Positions 46,243 through 55,508 are shown, numbered from the stretch's first letter. The stretch: DNA of 64,000 nt from Nocardioides sp. BGMRC 2183 (GCA_008123405.1 VSSA01000016.1:1-64000); one strand, 5' to 3'. Made by a program: numbers and translations. Notes: a model not told the origin generated them from the sequence alone.

Positions 46243-48056
46243 GGATGTTCGATCGCACGCTTTTCGCACCGTGGCGCGGATGGATGGGCGCCTCGGCACT
46301 GGGACTGATCGTGCTCCAGGCACTGCTCCGCGGCGGCCTGCTCTCCCGCGGCTACCTGACCCAGGACGACTTCAACATGAGCCGGCTCGGCGCGGCTCCG
46401 ATGTCCGCCGACCTCCTGCTCCAGGAGTACTCCGGCCACGTCTGGCCGGGCAACTTCCTCTCCGCCTGGGTGCACGCGCGCACCGGACCACTGGAGTGGT
46501 GGCAGTACGTCGTGGAGATCGTGGTGCTGCAGCTGGTCGCGGCGGTGATGGCGTGGCTGGCGCTGTCCCGGCTGCTGCCCGGCGCCCCTGCCCGGCTGCC
46601 GCTGCTGGCGCTCGCCCTCTTCTCGCCCCTGACCTGGTGGCCGACCGCCTGGTGGGCCGCCGCGATCGGATTCCTCCCGGTGAGCTTCGCATTGTTCACC
46701 GCCACCTGGGCGTTGCTCGTCTATCTGCAGGACGGACGTGCGTGGGCGCCGTACCTGGTGCTGGGGTCGGTCGTGGTCGGCCTGCAGTTCCAGGAGCGGG
46801 CGGTGCTGATTTGCATCGTGCTCGGCTTCGTGGCGGTGGCGGTGCACCCCGCGCGGGGGCTCCGTGCGGTGCGGGGTGCGGTGCGGGACGACTGGCCGCT
46901 GTGGACCGGCTTGGTGCTGATCCTGGGGTGCTACCTGGCGGCGCACCGGATCCTCGCCCCGGTCGAGGCGTCTGAGATCGGGACGCTGGGAGAGGGCGCC
47001 AGGATGTTCGGCAATCTGGTCGGCCGCACGATGGTCCCAGGTTTGGCTGGTGGCCCCTGGCAGCCCGCACGCGGAAGCGAGGTGCTGGTTGCGGTCGCGC
47101 CGTCGACTTGGGCCGTCGTCGTCGCTTGGCTGTTGGCAGCGGTGATGTTCGTGTGGAGCCTGCGTCGCGGTGGCCGCGCGGCGCTGTGGGGTTGGGGCCT
47201 GCTCGCCGTCTTCATGCTGGTCAACTCGATGATGCTCCTGGTCGCGCGTACCGGGCTGGGCGAGTTCATCGGGCTCTCCCCCCGCTACGGTGCTGATGCG
47301 GTGCCGGCCACGGTCGTTGCGCTTTCGCTGGTGGTGCGTGCCGTCAGAACTCGACAAGGGTCCGCACGGTCGCGCACCGACCGACGACGCATCGCTTGGA
47401 CCCTGGGACTGACGGTCGCCTATGTCTGCTCCTCCACTGTCAGTCTGGCGTTCGTTGCAGAAAGGACGCTGAACGAAGTCGATCGAGAGTTCGTGGAGAA
47501 CTTGCGAGACGATCTGCGTGCCGAGCCGGACGTGACCGTGATCAACACTCGGCCACCCGAAGACGTGATGACGTTCTGGTTCGAGTCCGACGCCCGTCTG
47601 TCGACCCTGATCGGCCTCGCACCGGAAGCCCCGATCTTCGACCAGCCCTCCTACGCACTGCGGATCGCAGGCGAGGACGGCCACCTGCACCCGGTCGGTC
47701 TGCTCACGCCCCAGGTGGTGGCCGCACCGACCGACCGACCGTGCGGCTTCCGAGTCACCTCGCTCGGCACCACCATCTCGCTGCCGGAGAGCATCGAGGG
47801 CGATCCGTTGGTCCTCGACCTGACCTACTTCACCGGTGTGGCGGGCTCGCTGCGGATCGAGGCCGGCGACACCGACACCGTCGCGCCGCTGCGGGACGCG
47901 GGTGGCCTCCAAGCAGTGGTCCGCGGCGACGTCGACGACGTCCGGGTCACCCTCGAGCAGGAGCTCGGAGACCGCTCGGGCGAGGCGGCCGGTGTGGTCT
48001 GCGTGAGCGGGATCGAGGTCGGATACCCGGTCCCGACAACCGGGGTCAGCGACTGA
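46239..48056 (+). CDS. Polytopic membrane protein, GT-C glycosyltransferase-like
   Basis: A 605-residue protein with about ten membrane segments. After the first helix it has YLTQDDFNMS, a paired-Asp loop like that of GT-C glycosyltransferases. A C-terminal extracytoplasmic region (about 405-605) follows. The GTG start overlaps the aftD stop, so it is coupled to aftD and may use the same lipid-linked sugar donor. No closer family is recognised. It overlaps the convergent GT4 gene by 11 bp. Confidence 0.75.
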   Translation: MRMFDRTLFAPWRGWMGASALGLIVLQALLRGGLLSRGYLTQDDFNMSRLGAAPMSADLLLQEYSGHVWPGNFLSAWVHARTGPLEWWQYVVEIVVLQLVAAVMAWLALSRLLPGAPARLPLLALALFSPLTWWPTAWWAAAIGFLPVSFALFTATWALLVYLQDGRAWAPYLVLGSVVVGLQFQERAVLICIVLGFVAVAVHPARGLRAVRGAVRDDWPLWTGLVLILGCYLAAHRILAPVEASEIGTLGEGARMFGNLVGRTMVPGLAGGPWQPARGSEVLVAVAPSTWAVVVAWLLAAVMFVWSLRRGGRAALWGWGLLAVFMLVNSMMLLVARTGLGEFIGLSPRYGADAVPATVVALSLVVRAVRTRQGSARSRTDRRRIAWTLGLTVAYVCSSTVSLAFVAERTLNEVDREFVENLRDDLRAEPDVTVINTRPPEDVMTFWFESDARLSTLIGLAPEAPIFDQPSYALRIAGEDGHLHPVGLLTPQVVAAPTDRPCGFRVTSLGTTISLPESIEGDPLVLDLTYFTGVAGSLRIEAGDTDTVAPLRDAGGLQAVVRGDVDDVRVTLEQELGDRSGEAAGVVCVSGIEVGYPVPTTGVSD

Positions 48057-49194
48057 GTCCGAGCGACCGCGCGACCCGCTCGGTCGTCGCTTCCCAGGTC
48101 AGCTCGGAGGCACGGATCTGCGCCTTCTCGCCGAGGTGTCGGCGCTCGTCGTCGTCAGAGAGCAGGCGGTCGACCTGGGCGGCGAGCGCGGCGGGGCTCT
48201 CCTCGGCGGCCAGCAGGCCGGTGACCCCGTCCAGGATCGACTCGGCGACGCCTCCGGCGGAGGCGTAGGCCACCGACGGGACGCCCACCTGGGCGGCCTC
48301 GATGATGGCCAGGCCCCAGCCCTCCTTCAGGGAGGGGAGCACATGCACCCACGCAGTGGAGAGCAGTCGGTACTTCTCCTGCTCGCTCACGTGCCCCGCG
48401 AAGGTCACCCGGTCGTCGAGACCCAGCGCGCTGCGCCGTTCGAGCAGACGGTCGTGCCACCACCCGGAGCCCATCACGGTCAGCCGGAGGTCCGGGTGCG
48501 CCGAGCGGAGCAGGGCGACGGCCTCCATCGCGTGCTCGACGCGCTTGTGCGGCACCAGGCGCGCCACGACGACGAGGTGGGGTGTCGCAGCGGTGGGCTC
48601 GGGCGTGAACTCGGGCATGGTCGGAGCGCCGTTCCAGGCGATGTCGATGTCGGTCGCACGGACGCCGAGGTCGACCAGTTCGGTGCGGGTGACCTCGCTG
48701 ACGGCGACATACCGCAGTCCACGGTTGACCCGGACCGCGACCCGGGACTCCATGAACCAGCCGAAGCGGGCGACCAACGGAGCGAAGATGCTCCATTGCT
48801 CGCGGTGCACGTGGTGAACCAGGACGGTCACCGGTGCGGAGGAGAAGACACGGGCGAGGAACGGCATGCCGTTCTGCACCTCCAGGACCCGGTCGACACC
48901 GCGGAACGGTCCGAGGCCGACACGGGCGAGGGCGAGCAACAGCGCTGCCCATAGATAGACCGTCAGGTGGCCGCCGCGCCGTACGTAGCGCACGCCGTCG
49001 GTGGTCTCGTGTGCGCTCGAGCCCTCATAACGGGCACAGAAGACGGTCACTCGGTGCCCCATCGCCACCAGACGTCGGTTGACCTCCGAGACGTAGAGCT
49101 CGGAGCCACCGCCCTCCGGGTGCCACACGTCGCGCCAGTTCAGTACGACGACGTGTCGGGCTGTGCCGACAGCAGACAGATCCACTTCACTCAC
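48046..49194 (-). CDS. GT4 family glycosyltransferase
   Basis: A 382-residue cytosolic GT-B enzyme. The N-terminal domain has WHPEGGGSELYV and HRVTVFC. The donor domain has VVARLVPHKRVEHAMEA and the sugar-nucleotide motif PSLKEGWGLAIIEAAQVGVP. GTG at 49194 is chosen since GGGAGG lies upstream; a TTG at 49209 precedes that site. A similar GT4 gene occurs in the mycobacterial Rv0224c-Rv0227c block (from memory). It probably acts on an envelope glycan intermediate. Confidence 0.88.
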   Translation of the reverse strand: MSEVDLSAVGTARHVVVLNWRDVWHPEGGGSELYVSEVNRRLVAMGHRVTVFCARYEGSSAHETTDGVRYVRRGGHLTVYLWAALLLALARVGLGPFRGVDRVLEVQNGMPFLARVFSSAPVTVLVHHVHREQWSIFAPLVARFGWFMESRVAVRVNRGLRYVAVSEVTRTELVDLGVRATDIDIAWNGAPTMPEFTPEPTAATPHLVVVARLVPHKRVEHAMEAVALLRSAHPDLRLTVMGSGWWHDRLLERRSALGLDDRVTFAGHVSEQEKYRLLSTAWVHVLPSLKEGWGLAIIEAAQVGVPSVAYASAGGVAESILDGVTGLLAAEESPAALAAQVDRLLSDDDERRHLGEKAQIRASELTWEATTERVARSLGLSR

Positions 49195-49241
49195 GCGTTT
49201 CCCTCCCAAGAACGGCGTGCGGAGTGATCAGGTTAACACCG

Positions 49242-49258
49242 GGTTACCGTTCGGTACG
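49242..49258. promoter_or_regulatory. Shared envelope-gene motif, copy 1
   Basis: GGTTACC-N2-TCGGTACG in the gap between the flippase end and the GT4 start. Related copies at 52428 and 53416 keep the same two-base spacing. On the minus strand it is 48 bp upstream of the GT4 start. Confidence 0.3.
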
Positions 49259-49269
49259 GATCCTCGGAG

Positions 49270-50568
49270 TCAGTGTTCTCTGCTAGTGCGCTGTGCCTTC
49301 GGTTTGCTCCCGCGCTGTGCCTTCGGTTTGCTCCCGCGCACTGCGATAGCAAGCAGCACCGCGGTGAGGACAGCGTTGACGATGACCACGGTCGTCACCA
49401 GCGCGGTCACGGTCTCAGCCATGCTGCCGGCGACCGAGATCACCACGACCGCGACCCACGGCAGCCAAGAGACCACCCGTCCTTCAGTGGCGAGCACCGC
49501 ATAGACCAGCATCTGGATCAGGGCCAGCAGCAGGCCCAGCACCGCGAAGAGCCACAGGTCGCCCTGGGTCTCGGCATACTCCTCGCCCCCGACGAAGACC
49601 AGTGCCAGCGAGGAGAAGAGGCTGACGCCGACGATGGTGGCGACACCGCAGACCGTGATCAGGCCCAACCCCCGGACCAGCGCCCGGCGCCGCTCGTCGG
49701 CGGTGGCCAGGGAGGGGAATGCGATCACGACCACGAACTGGGGCAGGAACAGCACAGCCTTGGTGAGGATCAGCCCGGCGGCGTACTGGCCGGCGTCGTG
49801 CTCGTCGAGCACGTTGCGCGCGATGATCAGGTCCACGTTGCAGAGGGCGACGAAGGCGAGCAGGGCGAGTGCCTTGTGGCCGGCCTCGGCGGCCAGGCCC
49901 GGCAGCCGAGGCATCGCGGTGGCGGCGCCACCCCGAGGCCGCCGGAGCGCGACCGCGCCGACCGCGACCGGGACCAGCGCGCCGAGGCCGACGCCGACCA
50001 GCGCGAGGAACGGGTCCGGACGCAGCATGATGAGTGCGCCGCCCAGCAGCAGACGAGGAACACCGGCCGCCAGATACAGCAGTGCCAGCGGTCGCCAGCG
50101 CCGCTCGCCCTGGAGGACGCCGGCCTGGCCGCCCAGGATCGTATGCGGGACCGCGATCACCGCCAGCAAGGCCGCCATCGCCAGGTTGTCCAGCCGCAGC
50201 AGCGCGTTGACCGCGGGAGCCAGCACCAGCATCGCGATGCCCAGCGCGAGGCTGGAGCGATAGGTGAGCCGCAGCGTGGCGCGCTCGATGCCACGTACGT
50301 CGCCCGGAGCCGCGCTGATCCGCCGCGCGGCGGTGGCCTGCAGTGCCAACTGTCCGACGCCGATCAACAGGAGCATGTTCATCACGGCGGCGAACGCGCC
50401 GAACGACGCAGGACCGAGGGTCCGGGAGGCGAGGATCTGGAAGCCGTAGGTGGCGATGTTCATGACGCCCATCGCCACGGCCAGGATCCCGGGTTCGGTG
50501 GCGCTCGCGCGCAGTCTGTCCGCAGGACTCGCCGGGGTGGCCTCGTCCGGGACCGTCTCTCGAACCAC
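49270..50568 (-). CDS. Polysaccharide flippase-like membrane protein
   Basis: A 432-residue protein with about 12-14 membrane helices, resembling Wzx/MATE-like exporters (ILASRTLGPASFGAFAAVMN near the start, a typical flippase feature). It would move a lipid-linked glycan across the membrane. The C-terminus is basic and contains an exact duplication, RGSKPKAQ twice. GTG start with TAGGCT 6 nt upstream. Confidence 0.83.
   Translation of the reverse strand: MVRETVPDEATPASPADRLRASATEPGILAVAMGVMNIATYGFQILASRTLGPASFGAFAAVMNMLLLIGVGQLALQATAARRISAAPGDVRGIERATLRLTYRSSLALGIAMLVLAPAVNALLRLDNLAMAALLAVIAVPHTILGGQAGVLQGERRWRPLALLYLAAGVPRLLLGGALIMLRPDPFLALVGVGLGALVPVAVGAVALRRPRGGAATAMPRLPGLAAEAGHKALALLAFVALCNVDLIIARNVLDEHDAGQYAAGLILTKAVLFLPQFVVVIAFPSLATADERRRALVRGLGLITVCGVATIVGVSLFSSLALVFVGGEEYAETQGDLWLFAVLGLLLALIQMLVYAVLATEGRVVSWLPWVAVVVISVAGSMAETVTALVTTVVIVNAVLTAVLLAIAVRGSKPKAQRGSKPKAQRTSREH
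49288..49335. repeat. 24-bp tandem duplication at the flippase 3' end
   Basis: Two adjacent 24-bp units are identical and add eight residues to the basic tail. The reading frame is kept. Confidence 0.9.
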
Positions 50569-50574
50569 CGGGCG

Positions 50575-50580
50575 AGCCTA
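50575..50580 (-). promoter_or_regulatory. -10 of the flippase gene (leaderless)
   Basis: TAGGCT on the minus strand is followed by 6 nt and GTG. It is within a palindrome AGCCTAGGCT, so the other strand may also start here for the divergent gene. Confidence 0.45.
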
Positions 50581-50624
50581 GGCTATGGCTCCCCGGCGGC
50601 CGGCTGCGTGGTTGGATTCGGGCG

Positions 50625-52382
50625 ATGGACCGGCAACCAGGAGGTCAGGCGAGCAACGGCGGGAGTGCGCTGCTGGCGCGGTGCCGTCGAGCAATGCCGG
50701 TCGACCGCTGGTCCGGTCTCTGGTCGCTCGCGTTGGGGCTGCTGCTGCTCGGCCCGAGTCTGGCGCCCGGTTACGTCCTCTCCTACGACATGGTCTGGGT
50801 ACCGGATCTCTCGCTGCGACCGGACTTCCTCGGGGTGGGGAGCGCGCTGCCGCGAGCCGTGCCATCGGACGCCGTGGTCTCCGTGGTCGACGAGCTGCTC
50901 CCCGGATGGCTGCTGCAGAAGGTCGTGCTGCTCGGCTCCGTCGTCGGTGGCGGGTGGGGGGTGGCCCGCCTGCTGCGCAGCGCCCCGTTGGTCGCTCGTC
51001 TGGTCGCGATCGGCGTGTACCAGTGGAGTCCGTTCCTCGCCGAGCGCCTGGTGCTGGGGCACTGGCCGGTGCTGCTCGGCTACGCGGTGCTGCCGTGGGT
51101 GGTGCTGCTGACCGACCGGTGGCGCACCGAGCGCCGGTTCCCGCTCGCGCTCGGGCCGCTGGTGCTGATCGGCTCGCTCTCGGCGACGACCGGAATCGCG
51201 ACCGCCTTCGCGGTCCTGATCGGGGTGGGCGGGCGTCGTACCCGGTGCAACGTCCAGGCGCTCTTGCTGGTGATCGGGGCGAACGCCCCCTGGCTGGTCT
51301 CCGGGCTGCTGCATGCGGCCTCCGGCACCTCCGACCCGGCGGGAGCGCGGCTCTTCGCGCTGGCCGGCGAGGGCACGCTGCCGGCGCCGCTGACGGCGCT
51401 GACGCTGGGCGGGGTGTGGAACGCCGAGGTGGTGCCGGCCTCCCGGGACTCCTTCCTGGTCTGGGTGAGCCTGGCGTTCGTCCTGGTGCTCGGTGCGCTC
51501 GGGATGCGCGAGGCGCGACGGCGGTTGCCGGCGCGCATGCTGCTCACGCTGGTCGTGCTGTGGGCGGCAGGGCTGCTCCTGGCGCTGTGGTCGTGGGCGC
51601 TGCCGGACACGGTCGCGGTGATCGCCGAGCACGTGCCCGGGGGTGGACTGCTGCGGGACGGCTCGCGACTCCTGGCGCTCTGCGCGCCCTTGCTCGCCTG
51701 TCTGGTCGGGCTGGGTGCCGGCCGGGTGACGGCGACCGCGGCGCTTGCCGAGGCGCGGCCGATGGTCGCCGGCGGACTGGTGCTGTTGCCGGTGCTGCTG
51801 ATGCCCGATGCCGCGTGGGGAGCCGGCGGGCGGCTCGCCGCCGTGGACTACCCGGACTCCTACGCCCAGGCCCGCGCGTTGCTGCAGAGCGAGGCCGGCC
51901 CCACCGGCGACGTGCTGCTGCTGCCGCTGAGCAGCTATCGGCGACCGTCGTGGAACGGGGAGCGCAAGGTGCTCGACCCCACCGGTCGCTACCTGCCCCG
52001 CGACTTCGTCACCAGCGACGAGCTGGTCGTCTCGCGCCGCACGCTGGCCGGCGAGGACCCGCGGGTGGTGGCGGTGGCCGAGGCGCTGTCGGCCGAGAAC
52101 CCCGAGCAGCGCGCCGACCTACTGGTCGAGCAGGGCATCGGCGTCGTGACGGTGGACAACGACCATCCGGCCCAGGTCCCGGAGGTCGCCGGCGAGGTCC
52201 TGCTCGACACGCCCGAGTTGACGGTGCTCGGTCTGGCGGGCGCGGAGCCACCGGAGCCACCGGGCGGATGGATCACCGCGATGACCCTGGCTTGGAGCAT
52301 GTTCGCCTTGGTGCCGCTGGCTGCGCTGGGGCGGCGTCTGCTCGAGTGGGCGCGACGCAGGCGGCCGGTGCCGGGGGAGTGA
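50625..52382 (+). CDS. Polytopic membrane protein, Rv0226c-like
   Basis: A 585-residue protein with about 12 membrane segments and a paired acidic loop after the first (YDMVWVPDLSLRPDF), as in GT-C-type transferases. A soluble region (about 405-545) precedes a final helix. Its place beside GT4, methyltransferase and DUF3068 genes resembles the Rv0224c-Rv0227c block. Substrate unknown. It is divergent from the flippase gene. Confidence 0.75.
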   Translation: MDRQPGGQASNGGSALLARCRRAMPVDRWSGLWSLALGLLLLGPSLAPGYVLSYDMVWVPDLSLRPDFLGVGSALPRAVPSDAVVSVVDELLPGWLLQKVVLLGSVVGGGWGVARLLRSAPLVARLVAIGVYQWSPFLAERLVLGHWPVLLGYAVLPWVVLLTDRWRTERRFPLALGPLVLIGSLSATTGIATAFAVLIGVGGRRTRCNVQALLLVIGANAPWLVSGLLHAASGTSDPAGARLFALAGEGTLPAPLTALTLGGVWNAEVVPASRDSFLVWVSLAFVLVLGALGMREARRRLPARMLLTLVVLWAAGLLLALWSWALPDTVAVIAEHVPGGGLLRDGSRLLALCAPLLACLVGLGAGRVTATAALAEARPMVAGGLVLLPVLLMPDAAWGAGGRLAAVDYPDSYAQARALLQSEAGPTGDVLLLPLSSYRRPSWNGERKVLDPTGRYLPRDFVTSDELVVSRRTLAGEDPRVVAVAEALSAENPEQRADLLVEQGIGVVTVDNDHPAQVPEVAGEVLLDTPELTVLGLAGAEPPEPPGGWITAMTLAWSMFALVPLAALGRRLLEWARRRRPVPGE

Positions 52383-52427
52383 GCGAGGATCGCCTGAGAT
52401 TCGCGGTGTGGCTCAGGTCGCACCCGT

Positions 52428-52446
52428 GGCTACTCGTTGGTATGGT
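52428..52446 (+). promoter_or_regulatory. Shared envelope-gene motif, copy 2, with extended -10
   Basis: GGCTACT-N2-TTGGTATG runs into TATGGT (52441-52446), preceded by TGG, which makes an extended -10. DUF2613 starts 31 nt later with its own ribosome site. Confidence 0.45.
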
Positions 52447-52476
52447 GACCCGCAGTTTCTAGGGAGGGGACTATTC

Positions 52477-52638
52477 GTGACCACTAGTGGAATCGCCGCG
52501 CTCATCGCCACCATCCTTGTCGGCGGTGCAGTCGGGGCCGCATCCGTCGTCGGTCTGGTGAACAGCCAGACCAGCGCTCCGGGCGAATCGCCGGCCAACG
52601 TCGAGCAGCCCGTCATCGACTACGGCACGCAGAGCTGA
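52477..52638 (+). CDS. DUF2613 small membrane protein
   Basis: A 53-residue protein with one membrane helix (about 5-28, IAALIATILVGGAVGAASVVG) and a polar tail. A DUF2613 protein sits beside aftD in mycobacteria (Rv0236A, from memory). GTG at 52477 with AGGGAGGGG upstream. Possibly a small subunit of an envelope complex. Confidence 0.8.
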   Translation: MTTSGIAALIATILVGGAVGAASVVGLVNSQTSAPGESPANVEQPVIDYGTQS

Positions 52639-53396
52639 CGCTGCGTCTCCCGGCACGTGCGACCCGTCGTCGTGCCACCCTTCGCCGTTCCGTTCGGCTG
52701 TTCCGGGAGTTCGGGCACGAACAGCCAGATCCCGCTCGGTTCTACTCGGCACTGGCGTCCGACTCGGTCGCCCAGCTCGCTGAGTACGCCTCGCTGTCGG
52801 GTGCGCGTCTGCTCGACGTCGGTGGTGGGCCGGGCTACTTCCGCGATGCGTTCGAGGCCGCCGGTGCTCGCTACATCGCACTGGAGGCGGACGTCGGTGA
52901 GCTCGCAGGTCTGCGCGAGCTCGGCGACATCGCCGGTCCGACTGTGCTGGGCAGCGGCATGGAGCTGCCGTTCGCCGATGCCTGCGTCGACGTCTGCTAC
53001 TCCTCCAACGTGCTCGAGCACGTTGAGGAGCCGTGGCGCATGGCCGAGGAGATGGTTCGGGTCACCCGACCCGGCGGCACGGTCTACCTGAGCTGGACGC
53101 TCTGGTACGGACCCTGGGGCGGACACGAGACCGCCCCCTGGCACTACTTCGGCGGTGCCTACGCCCGTCGGCGCTACCGGCGCCGGCACGGCAAGGAGCC
53201 GAAGAACAAGTTCGGCGAGTCCCTGTTCGCCCTCACCGTGCGCGACGGACTCGACTGGGCAGGACGCCAGCAGCATGCCGATGTGGTCGCGATCCGACCG
53301 CGCTACAACCCGTGGTGGTCCTGGTGGCTGCTGCGCGTGCCGCTGCTGCGCGAGCTGGTCACCTGGAACCTGGTGATCGTGCTCCGACGTCGCTGA
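52635..53396 (+). CDS. Class I SAM-dependent methyltransferase, Rv0224c-like, unusual start
   Basis: A 253-codon frame with RLFREFGHEQPDPARFYSAL, the SAM motif LLDVGGGPGYF, LEADVGE, ELPFADACVDVCYSSNVLEH and TRPGGTVYLSW. This is a full methyltransferase of the Rv0224c type. The conserved region begins well before the first in-frame ATG, GTG or TTG (a GTG at 52944, inside the domain). The only plausible starts are CTG codons, of which the one at 52635 overlaps the DUF2613 stop as CTGA. The start is therefore uncertain. It probably methylates a wall glycan or lipid. Confidence 0.8.
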   Translation: MTLRLPARATRRRATLRRSVRLFREFGHEQPDPARFYSALASDSVAQLAEYASLSGARLLDVGGGPGYFRDAFEAAGARYIALEADVGELAGLRELGDIAGPTVLGSGMELPFADACVDVCYSSNVLEHVEEPWRMAEEMVRVTRPGGTVYLSWTLWYGPWGGHETAPWHYFGGAYARRRYRRRHGKEPKNKFGESLFALTVRDGLDWAGRQQHADVVAIRPRYNPWWSWWLLRVPLLRELVTWNLVIVLRRR

Positions 53397-53415
53397 TTCG
53401 ACTGGTGCGAGCGCG

Positions 53416-53458
53416 GGTTACCCATTGGTACGACGCCGCGCTCCGCTTGCGCTACAGT
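53416..53458 (+). promoter_or_regulatory. Shared envelope-gene motif, copy 3, and -10 candidates upstream of DUF3068
   Basis: GGTTACC-N2-TTGGTACG (53416-53432) repeats the motif seen upstream of DUF2613. A TACAGT hexamer (53453-53458) lies 29 nt before the GTG. Either could set the transcript start. Confidence 0.4.
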
Positions 53459-53487
53459 GCGCGAGATCACAAACTCAGGGAGGGCTC

Positions 53488-54378
53488 GTGAGGAAGAAGT
53501 TAGGCCTGCCGCTCATCGGTTTGGGCGCAGTGCTGCTGTTGGTGGGAATCACCTGTCTGGTCTATGCGCCCGGGGTCGTGAAGAAGACCCCGCTCGACGT
53601 CGACACCACGACGCGGCTCGAGGGCAACGCAGGCAAGCTCAACACCGAGACGATGGAGCTCGACGAGAACCCGGTCCGGGCGGTCAGCCTCACCCGGACC
53701 GACTCCGACGTCAGCGACGACGACGTGGTCGCCTGGGTGCAGATCAGCTGCCTGATGATCGACGAAGGGGAGCTGCCCGACTGCCTCGACGACAGTGACC
53801 CCCGCCTGGTCAGCGCCAGCACCGACGTCTTCGCCACCGACCGGGTGACCGCCGAGGCCGTCGACGGTGACGGCTACCTCCCCGACGACGCGGTGCCGCA
53901 CGCGGGCCTGGTCAACAAGTGGCCCTTCGACGCGGAGAAGAAGGACTACGAGTACTGGGACGGCTTCGTGGGCGAGGCAGTGACCGCGGCCTACCAGGGC
54001 ACCGAGGAGATCGAGGGCGTGGAGACCTACGTCTACGAGGTCGAGGTCATCGGCGCCGAGATCGAGGTGTCCGAGGGAGTGCCCGGCACCTACGACACGG
54101 TCAAGACGATGTACGTCGAGCCCCGGACCGGCTCGATCATCAACCAGACCGAGGACCAGCAGCGGACCTTGGCGGACGGCACGCCTGCCCTGGACCTGCA
54201 GCTGGCGTTCACCAGCGACCAGGTCAGCAGCAACGCCGAGGACGCGAAGTCCAACATCAGCTCGCTGAACCTGCTGCTCAAGTGGCTGCCGATCATCGGC
54301 CTGGTCGGCGGTGTGATCCTCGCCGGCCTGGGCGTGTTCTTCCTGTTCGGAAGCACCAAGGGCGACCGGAAGGCCTGA
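53488..54378 (+). CDS. DUF3068 membrane protein (PorA-like family)
   Basis: A 296-residue protein anchored at both ends: a helix at about 5-27 and another at about 265-287. The large middle part is extracytoplasmic and beta-rich, with acidic patches. It resembles Rv0227c, the DUF3068 family sometimes named porin PorA; that name does not prove a pore. GTG at 53488 has AGGGAGG upstream. A terminator follows. Confidence 0.85.
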   Translation: MRKKLGLPLIGLGAVLLLVGITCLVYAPGVVKKTPLDVDTTTRLEGNAGKLNTETMELDENPVRAVSLTRTDSDVSDDDVVAWVQISCLMIDEGELPDCLDDSDPRLVSASTDVFATDRVTAEAVDGDGYLPDDAVPHAGLVNKWPFDAEKKDYEYWDGFVGEAVTAAYQGTEEIEGVETYVYEVEVIGAEIEVSEGVPGTYDTVKTMYVEPRTGSIINQTEDQQRTLADGTPALDLQLAFTSDQVSSNAEDAKSNISSLNLLLKWLPIIGLVGGVILAGLGVFFLFGSTKGDRKA

Positions 54379-54386
54379 TTCGGGAC

Positions 54387-54424
54387 ACGGCGGCGCCCTC
54401 CTGGAGTTCCGAGGGCGCCGCCGT
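54387..54424 (+). terminator. Terminator after DUF3068
   Basis: ACGGCGGCGCCCTC (54387-54400) pairs with GAGGGCGCCGCCGT (54411-54424), a 14-bp stem with a 10-nt loop. It closes the envelope cluster. Confidence 0.75.
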
Positions 54425-54507
54425 TCGCCTGTCGCGCCGATGGCGCCACTTGTCCGTGATGCTCGCCCGCCCTGCTTGTCCATCGTGCTTGTCGTGAGGG
54501 GATGAGG

Positions 54508-55506
54508 ATGCCCGAGACCACCGCGGCAGGCGCGCCGCAGCACATCGTCGACGCCGCGCAGGCCGAAGAGTTCCGCGCCGTCTTCGCCGACCTCGCCGGC
54601 AACATCGAGCAGGCAGTGCTCGGCAAGGGACACGTGGTGCGGCTCGCCCTCACCTGCCTGGTCTCCGGCGGGCACCTGCTGCTCGAGGACGTTCCGGGCA
54701 CCGGCAAGACCATGCTGGCCCGCGCGCTCGCTGCGACGCTGTCCAGCAGCCATGCCCGGGTGCAGTTCACCCCGGACCTGTTGCCGACCGACGTGACCGG
54801 GGTGACCGTCTACGACCAGCACCGGGGCACCTTCGAGTTCCACCCCGGGCCGATCTTCCACCACCTCGTGCTCGCCGACGAGATCAACCGCGCCTCACCC
54901 AAGACGCAGTCCGCGCTGCTGGAGGTGATGGAGGAGGGGCAGGTCACCGTCGACGGCACCACCCACGGCGTGCCCCAGCCGTTCATGGTGATCGCGACGC
55001 AGAACCCGATCGAACAGGCCGGCACCTACCGACTGCCGGAAGCGCAGCTGGACCGGTTCCTGATGAAGGCCTCCCTCGGCTATCCGGACGCGGCCTCGAC
55101 CGAGGCGCTGCTCCTGGACTCCCGGGTCCGCGACCGTGCCGCCGCACTGCGACCGGTGGCCGACGCCGCCACGATCACCGCGCTGCGCGACGTCAGCGAC
55201 CGGGTGTACGTCGACCGCGCCATCGCCGGCTACATCCGCCGGATCGCCGAGGCCTCCCGGGAGATCCCGGAGGTGAGGCTCGGGCTCTCCGCGCGCGGTG
55301 CGTTGGCCTACGTCCGGGTCGCGAAGACCTGGGCCGCCGCGCACGGTCGGACCCACGTGGTGCCGGCCGACATCGTCGACCTCGCCCAACCCGTGCTCGG
55401 ACACCGGCTGCTGCTCAGCGCCGAGGCGTCCTTCAACCAGGTGACGCCGCAGCGGGTGATCGAGGAGCTGATGGCGTCGGTCCCGCCCCCCGAATCCCGG
55501 GCCTGA
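54508..55506 (+). CDS. MoxR-family AAA+ ATPase
   Basis: A 332-residue MoxR ATPase with Walker A EDVPGTGKTML, Walker B LVLADEINRASPKTQSALLE, the sensor ATQNPIEQAGTY and ARGALAY near the end. MoxR proteins act as chaperones for partners usually encoded next door. ATG at 54508 is preferred over 54502, because GAGGGG is 6 nt before it. The next gene encodes a DUF58 protein, the common partner. Confidence 0.92.
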   Translation: MPETTAAGAPQHIVDAAQAEEFRAVFADLAGNIEQAVLGKGHVVRLALTCLVSGGHLLLEDVPGTGKTMLARALAATLSSSHARVQFTPDLLPTDVTGVTVYDQHRGTFEFHPGPIFHHLVLADEINRASPKTQSALLEVMEEGQVTVDGTTHGVPQPFMVIATQNPIEQAGTYRLPEAQLDRFLMKASLGYPDAASTEALLLDSRVRDRAAALRPVADAATITALRDVSDRVYVDRAIAGYIRRIAEASREIPEVRLGLSARGALAYVRVAKTWAAAHGRTHVVPADIVDLAQPVLGHRLLLSAEASFNQVTPQRVIEELMASVPPPESRA

Positions 55507-55508
55507 GC

